In this document: piece after piece, positions 60,298-64,000 of the stretch
Layout of the letters: the number at the start of each line of letters is the position of its first letter
How positions within the stretch are numbered: position 1 is the stretch's first letter
Assembly (NCBI GenBank): GCA_018241445.1
Contig: JAFEDT010000003.1
Coordinates: 145,441-209,440, forward strand
Reading direction: 5' to 3'
Origin: Pseudomonadota bacterium
Lineage (GTDB): Bacteria; Pseudomonadota; Gammaproteobacteria; Steroidobacterales; Steroidobacteraceae
Length of the DNA stretch: 64,000 nucleotides
Notes under the pieces: model-generated
Databases searched by the model: none
Seen by the model: the letters and a program-made list of their open reading frames with translations, nothing else
What the model was told of the DNA's origin: nothing
Made by a program: the position numbers and the translations under genes

Positions 60298-61851
60298 TCA
60301 GGCCGCTGCGTCCGACAACTCGCGCGAGCGGCGTGCGACGTACTCCGCTACGGCCTCCTTCACGGCCGGATCCAGCGGCGGCGGCACGTAGTCGGCCAGC
60401 AGCTTTTTCCATAGCGCCGTGGCGCGCGTGGTGGCGTCGCGGCCGCCAGCGTCGCGCCAGTTCTCGAAGTTGGACCAGTCCGAAAGCAGCGGGCGGTAGA
60501 AGGCCGACTCGTAACGCGCCAGGGTATGCGGCGTGCCGAAGAAGTGCCCACCGGCCGCCACTGCCTTGATGGTTTCCACTCCCAGGTCATCGTCACCGAA
60601 GCTGATGGGCTTCAAGATCTGCGCCCAGTTGCGCAGCAGTTCCGCGTCCACCACGATCTTCTCGAACGAGGCCGACAACCCGCCCTCCAGCCAGCCGGCG
60701 GCGTGGTTGATCAGGTGGCTGTGGCTCAAAATTGCAGCTTGCAGGGAGAACGCGGTCTCGTAGGTCGACTGCGCGTCCACCGCCGGGGAGGCGTTCACCG
60801 CGCTGGTGCGCACCGGCAGTTTCAGGCGGCGCCCGATCTGCGCGCCGGCGATGACGGCGTGCACGTATTCCGGCGTGCCGAAGGCGGGCGAACCGGTGCG
60901 CATGTCGACGTTGGAGGTGAAGCCGCCCATCACGCACGGCGCGCCGGGGCGGATCATCTGGCACAGCGCCACGACCGCCAGCGCCTCGGCGGTCTGCTGC
61001 ACCAGTGCCCCCGCCAGGGTCACCGGCGCCATCGCACCCATCAGCGTGAAGGGTGTGATGACCACGCACTGGCCGTGGCGCGCCATCTCCATGACGTTGT
61101 CCAGGATCTCCTGGTCCATGCGCCGCGGCGAGTTGACGTTGGTGACCGACATCAGGGTCGGGCGCGCTGCCAGCTCGGCTGCCGTACAACCGTGTTCGAT
61201 CGCCGACAGCGCCACGGCGTCGCGCGCCTGGACGCCCCCGACACCACGCGCCGCCCATACCGTGTCGGCGCACTCGATATGCGCCTGGTAGGTGAGCAGG
61301 TGACGAATGGGCACCGGCACATCCACCGGCTCCACCACTATGCCACCCTGCCAGTGCAGAACACCCAGGGTGTGGGTCAGTTTCAGGATGTCGCGGAAGG
61401 CCTCGATGTCGCCGTAGCGCCGCCCGCGGTCCTGGTCGCGGATATTGGGCGCGCCGTTGACCGGGCCGAAGTTGACCACGTTGTCGCCGACGTGCAGGTG
61501 CCGCAGCGGGTTGCGTGCATGCAGCACGAAGCGTGGCGGGGCATGCGCGATATGCGCCTCCACCACCTCCCGTCCCAGCCGCACCATGGCGGACTCCTCA
61601 TCGACCAGCGCGCCCCCGCGGCGGTAGGCCTCGCGCGCCGCCTCGCTGCGGATCTCCAGGCCCGCCTCCTGCAGCACCTGGTAGGCAGCGTCCAGGATGC
61701 GTTCCACCTGGCCTGCATCCAGCACCTCGAGCGGCGGCCAGGGGTTGACGAGGCGCGGCAGCGGCTCGAGCGTGGGGCCCGTGGAGCGCGCGCTGCGGCT
61801 GCGCTCGCGGCGCCGGTGCGGCGACTGGGCGGGAGCGGTGGGTTCCGGCAT
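60298..61851 (-). CDS. MttB-family methyltransferase, non-pyrrolysine
   Basis: A 517-aa COG5598-type TIM-barrel methyltransferase. Family lines: GAPNIRDQDRGRRYGDIEAFRDILKLTHTL, MSVTNVNSPRRMD, GGFTSNVDMRTGSPAFGTPEY, SPAVDAQSTYETAFSLQAAIL (residues 355-375, near the region where archaeal MttB has pyrrolysine), and FGTPHTLARYESAFYRPLLSDWSNFENW. No in-frame TAG exists. Relatives demethylate glycine betaine, proline betaine and carnitine with a corrinoid protein. No corrinoid protein gene is in the window. Confidence 0.9.
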   Translation of the reverse strand: MPEPTAPAQSPHRRRERSRSARSTGPTLEPLPRLVNPWPPLEVLDAGQVERILDAAYQVLQEAGLEIRSEAAREAYRRGGALVDEESAMVRLGREVVEAHIAHAPPRFVLHARNPLRHLHVGDNVVNFGPVNGAPNIRDQDRGRRYGDIEAFRDILKLTHTLGVLHWQGGIVVEPVDVPVPIRHLLTYQAHIECADTVWAARGVGGVQARDAVALSAIEHGCTAAELAARPTLMSVTNVNSPRRMDQEILDNVMEMARHGQCVVITPFTLMGAMAPVTLAGALVQQTAEALAVVALCQMIRPGAPCVMGGFTSNVDMRTGSPAFGTPEYVHAVIAGAQIGRRLKLPVRTSAVNASPAVDAQSTYETAFSLQAAILSHSHLINHAAGWLEGGLSASFEKIVVDAELLRNWAQILKPISFGDDDLGVETIKAVAAGGHFFGTPHTLARYESAFYRPLLSDWSNFENWRDAGGRDATTRATALWKKLLADYVPPPLDPAVKEAVAEYVARRSRELSDAAA

Positions 61852-61897
61852 GGGGACATTCTAGCGCTTGCGCGACGGGGGCGCGTGCTGCGACCCT

Positions 61898-62731
61898 ATG
61901 GGCATGACACGCCACAATTATCCGCTGACATCCGAACAGGTTGAGCAGTTCCAGCAGGATGGCGCGGTCGTGCTGCGCGGGTTGTTCAGCCCCGGGGAGA
62001 TCGCGGGCCTGCGCGCCGGCATCGATGCCAACCTCGCCACGCCCAGTCCGCGCGCCAAGGTGGCCAGCCGCCGCGAGGATCCGGGCTGGTTCCTGGAGGA
62101 TTTCTGCTCCTGGCAGGAGAATCCCCGTTATCACGATTTCATCTTCGGTTCGGCGCTGGGACAGGTGGGTGCGGGGCTGATGCGCAGTCACACGGCGCGC
62201 CTGTATCACGACCACATGCTCACCAAGGAACCCGGGACCGTGGCGCGCACGCCCTGGCACCAGGACCAGCCTTACTACAACATCACCGGTGCGCAGAACT
62301 GCAGTTTCTGGATCCCGGTCGACCCGGTGTCGCGGGCGTCGACGCTGGAGTTCGTGGCCGGCTCGCATCGCGGGCCGTGGCTGATGCCGCGCTCGTTCAT
62401 GGATGACCAGGCGAAGTGGTTCCCGGAGGGAAGCCTTGCCGACCTGCCGGATGTCGAGGGCGCAAGGGAGCGCTACCGGATCCTGGGTTGGGAGCTGCAG
62501 CCCGGCGACGCTGCGTGTTTCCACATGCTGACGCTGCACGCCTCCGGCGGTGTGGCGGCGGGACGGCGCCGGCGGGTGTTCTCCGTGCGGCTGATCGGGG
62601 ACGACGTCCGGCACGCGCCGCGGCGTTGGGTCACCTCACCGGAGTTTCCGGGACTGGCACGGGAGCTGCCGGAAGGTGCGCCCATGCAGCACGCCCTGTT
62701 CCCGCTGCTGTGGCCTGAAGTTTCCGCCTGA
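61898..62731 (+). CDS. Phytanoyl-CoA dioxygenase (PhyH) family protein
   Basis: A 277-aa Fe(II)/2-oxoglutarate oxygenase. N-terminal LTSEQVEQFQQDGAVVLRGLFSPGEI is the PhyH start; TPWHQDQPYYN gives the His-x-Asp iron pair, FHMLTLHASGG the second His, and RRVFSVRLIGDD the 2-oxoglutarate Arg. Start is 61898 or 61904 (two close ATGs). The substrate is unknown; relatives hydroxylate ectoine, betaine-like amines, phosphonates or CoA-esters. It faces the CDGSH-cupin gene and diverges from the mttB-like gene. Confidence 0.88.
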   Translation: MGMTRHNYPLTSEQVEQFQQDGAVVLRGLFSPGEIAGLRAGIDANLATPSPRAKVASRREDPGWFLEDFCSWQENPRYHDFIFGSALGQVGAGLMRSHTARLYHDHMLTKEPGTVARTPWHQDQPYYNITGAQNCSFWIPVDPVSRASTLEFVAGSHRGPWLMPRSFMDDQAKWFPEGSLADLPDVEGARERYRILGWELQPGDAACFHMLTLHASGGVAAGRRRRVFSVRLIGDDVRHAPRRWVTSPEFPGLARELPEGAPMQHALFPLLWPEVSA

Positions 62732-62757
62732 AGGGCAGCCTGGCGCGGCCGCAGGCC

Positions 62758-63816
62758 TCAGTAGTTGATCGAGGGGTTGTCGCCGGGATAGATGACGCCC
62801 ACCAGGTCCAGGCCGCCGCCGCTGGTGCATTGCACGGAGTGCAGCTGCTTGCGCGGCAGGAACACCACGTCGCCGGCCCCTACCGCGGTCTTGCGGGTCT
62901 CGGTCCACACCACGCCGCTGCCGGCCAGGAAGAACAAGGCTTCCTCGTACAGGTGGCGGTGGGGCTGCGCCTTGGACTCGGGGATGTTGCCGATGAACTG
63001 TGTGACCACGGTGGAGCCCTGTTCGCGACTGACCAGCATTTGGTAGTAGCGCTCCGCCATCTTGTGACGCTGCGCAGGATCGAGCAGGGCACGGCGCTCG
63101 GGGTGACGGTCGTCGAAGGCCGGCGGCATCTGCTCCAGGAACACCAGGTCCTCGCTGCCCGGGCCGTTGGAGATATAGAGCTTCATGGGAGCGCTGGCGG
63201 GGTTGTGCACGCTCCAGGCTTCGTCCGGCGCAATGTAGATCCCGGTGCGCGCCTGCACTTCGAAGCGGCGGCTGCCGATGGTGACCGTGCCCGCGCCCGC
63301 CGTGATGAACAGCACCGTGTGGCGGCCATCCGCGGAAATGACCGGCGTCACCCCGTTGCCGATTTCCGCGTAGAACTGCGACTGGAACAGGGCGCCATGC
63401 GCCGGGCTGACGGCGGCGCAGTAGCGCAGGACGCCGCGGGGCTGCAGTGTCGCGCGCTGCGGCGAGAACACATAGCAGCTGCCGTCGAGCCGCACCTGCG
63501 GGCCCGCACCCGCGGCCACCGCGGCAATCGCGCGGTTGGCCTCGCTGTCCGGGTCGTCGGTGGCGTAACCGCCGGGCAGGTTGTTGTGGGTGCCGTCACA
63601 GAAGGGCGGGGTGCCGGTGTGCTTGCAGCCGCACAGGATGGCGTCCTCGTCGCGCTCGGCGCGGAAGGTCACCGGTTCAAAGCCCGTGCCTGCATGAGAG
63701 CCGTCGCACCAGGGCTGCCGGCGCGAGCGTCCGCAGGCGCACCACTGGTAGCGCTTGCCGGCCTTCAGCTCGACGTAGAAGCCCTTGGGCGAGGCGATGA
63801 CGGGCGTGTCGCTCAT
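62758..63816 (-). CDS. Fusion of two CDGSH iron-sulfur motifs with a double cupin
   Basis: A 352-aa protein. Residues 26-41 (CACGRSRRQPWCDGSH) and 62-77 (CGCKHTGTPPFCDGTH) are two complete CDGSH motifs with 3-Cys/1-His 2Fe-2S ligands. From about 120 it has two cupin halves. The first (GRHTVLFITAGAGTVTIG) lacks the HxH metal site; the second (PHRHLYEEALFFLAGSG, then RKQLHSVQC) has all four ligands. This is an electron-carrier-plus-metal-site layout. No signal peptide. Reaction unknown. It ends 26 bases from the PhyH stop in convergent orientation. Confidence 0.85.
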   Translation of the reverse strand: MSDTPVIASPKGFYVELKAGKRYQWCACGRSRRQPWCDGSHAGTGFEPVTFRAERDEDAILCGCKHTGTPPFCDGTHNNLPGGYATDDPDSEANRAIAAVAAGAGPQVRLDGSCYVFSPQRATLQPRGVLRYCAAVSPAHGALFQSQFYAEIGNGVTPVISADGRHTVLFITAGAGTVTIGSRRFEVQARTGIYIAPDEAWSVHNPASAPMKLYISNGPGSEDLVFLEQMPPAFDDRHPERRALLDPAQRHKMAERYYQMLVSREQGSTVVTQFIGNIPESKAQPHRHLYEEALFFLAGSGVVWTETRKTAVGAGDVVFLPRKQLHSVQCTSGGGLDLVGVIYPGDNPSINY

Positions 63817-63837
63817 GGTCGCGTGGCTGCGCAGTGG

Positions 63838-63869
63838 GGCGGTGGGCGGTGAGTGTACCGCCCGCCGCC
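63838..63869. other. GC-rich hairpin upstream of the CDGSH-cupin gene
   Basis: A 13-base stem GGCGGTGGGCGGT / ACCGCCCGCCGCC with a six-base loop GAGTGT and one mismatch or wobble pair. It lies 22 bases upstream of the CDGSH-cupin start, so it is in that gene's leader or the end of a gene beyond the window. No T-run follows on either strand. Beyond it, to base 64000, no gene was seen. Confidence 0.45.
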
Positions 63870-64000
63870 CGCGTTGCGCCTAGACATCATGTCCTGGCCC
63901 ACGGTTTGGGTCGGGACGGACTTGCAAGTTGGGGGAAGAGGTCTGTCTCCCATATCGTGGGTTGCGTCGTTGCGGACGCCGAGCCACATGCACAGAGCCC

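Noticed and set aside
60298..61851. Pyrrolysine (UAG) read-through in the MttB homologue
   Set aside because: There is no in-frame TAG in the gene; the segment around DAQSTYE is continuous sense.

Overview
The window looks like a chromosomal segment of a high-GC gammaproteobacterium, with accessory stretches. Three gene orders support this. uvrC-pgsA-tRNA-Gly(GCC)-tRNA-Cys(GCA) at 35.0-37.7 kb matches the E. coli uvrC-pgsA-glyW-cysT order. mnmA, purB and a PhoPQ-type two-component pair all lie within 20-29 kb; they are also neighbours in enterics. The four-gene ABC operon at 54.6-58.4 kb has the yehZYXW order. Genes are tightly packed, often with 4-base ATGA or GTGA overlaps, and strongly biased to G/C. 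No CRISPR array, intact insertion sequence or phage gene was seen.

Layout. 1-2.3 kb: end of a threonine operon (thrB, thrC, a NERD-domain protein). 2.3-6.0 kb, minus strand: a PadR/TonB-like pair, an M20 peptidase and tatD. 5.9-11.1 kb: a MacAB-like export operon (TPR protein, HlyD adaptor, ATPase, two FtsX permeases). 11.1-14.9 kb: threonine aldolase, an ABC-2 exporter and kynA. 14.9-17.3 kb: MsrPQ methionine sulfoxide repair and a HAD phosphatase. 17.4-26.6 kb: acnA, mnmA, a DUF7931-like protein, purB, fumC, a Nudix hydrolase and mazG. 26.7-29.7 kb: PepSY protein, PhoPQ-like pair and a TPR protein. A deleted aldo/keto reductase remnant follows. 30.1-34.3 kb: two enzymes of lysine degradation (saccharopine route) opposite a class II DAHP synthase. 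34.3-37.7 kb: DNA repair (UDGb, UvrC), pgsA and two tRNAs.

From 37.7 to 44.4 kb the content is accessory: a LysR/AhpD pair, two broken NTF2-like genes, DUF1223 and DsbA-like thiol proteins, msrB, a FecI/FecR pair without a receptor, and a secreted protein of unknown function. This block begins where E. coli carries tRNA-Leu.

44.4-63.8 kb holds a phosphatase, an SDR and an MFS carrier, then a large set of genes for N-methylated amines. It contains a dimethylglycine dehydrogenase-like protein, heterotetrameric sarcosine oxidase (soxBDAG), a Yeh-type glycine betaine ABC importer, a membrane desaturase-like di-iron protein, a PhnD-like binding protein without a signal peptide, an MttB-family methyltransferase without pyrrolysine, a PhyH-type Fe(II)/2-oxoglutarate oxygenase, and a protein fusing two CDGSH iron-sulfur motifs to a double cupin. 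My reading is that imported betaine-like compounds are demethylated stepwise to glycine. The late steps (DMGDH, sarcosine oxidase) are clear. The first demethylation has no Rieske GbcAB and no corrinoid partner for MttB, so the MttB/PhyH/CDGSH-cupin group is the best candidate here for an undescribed system.
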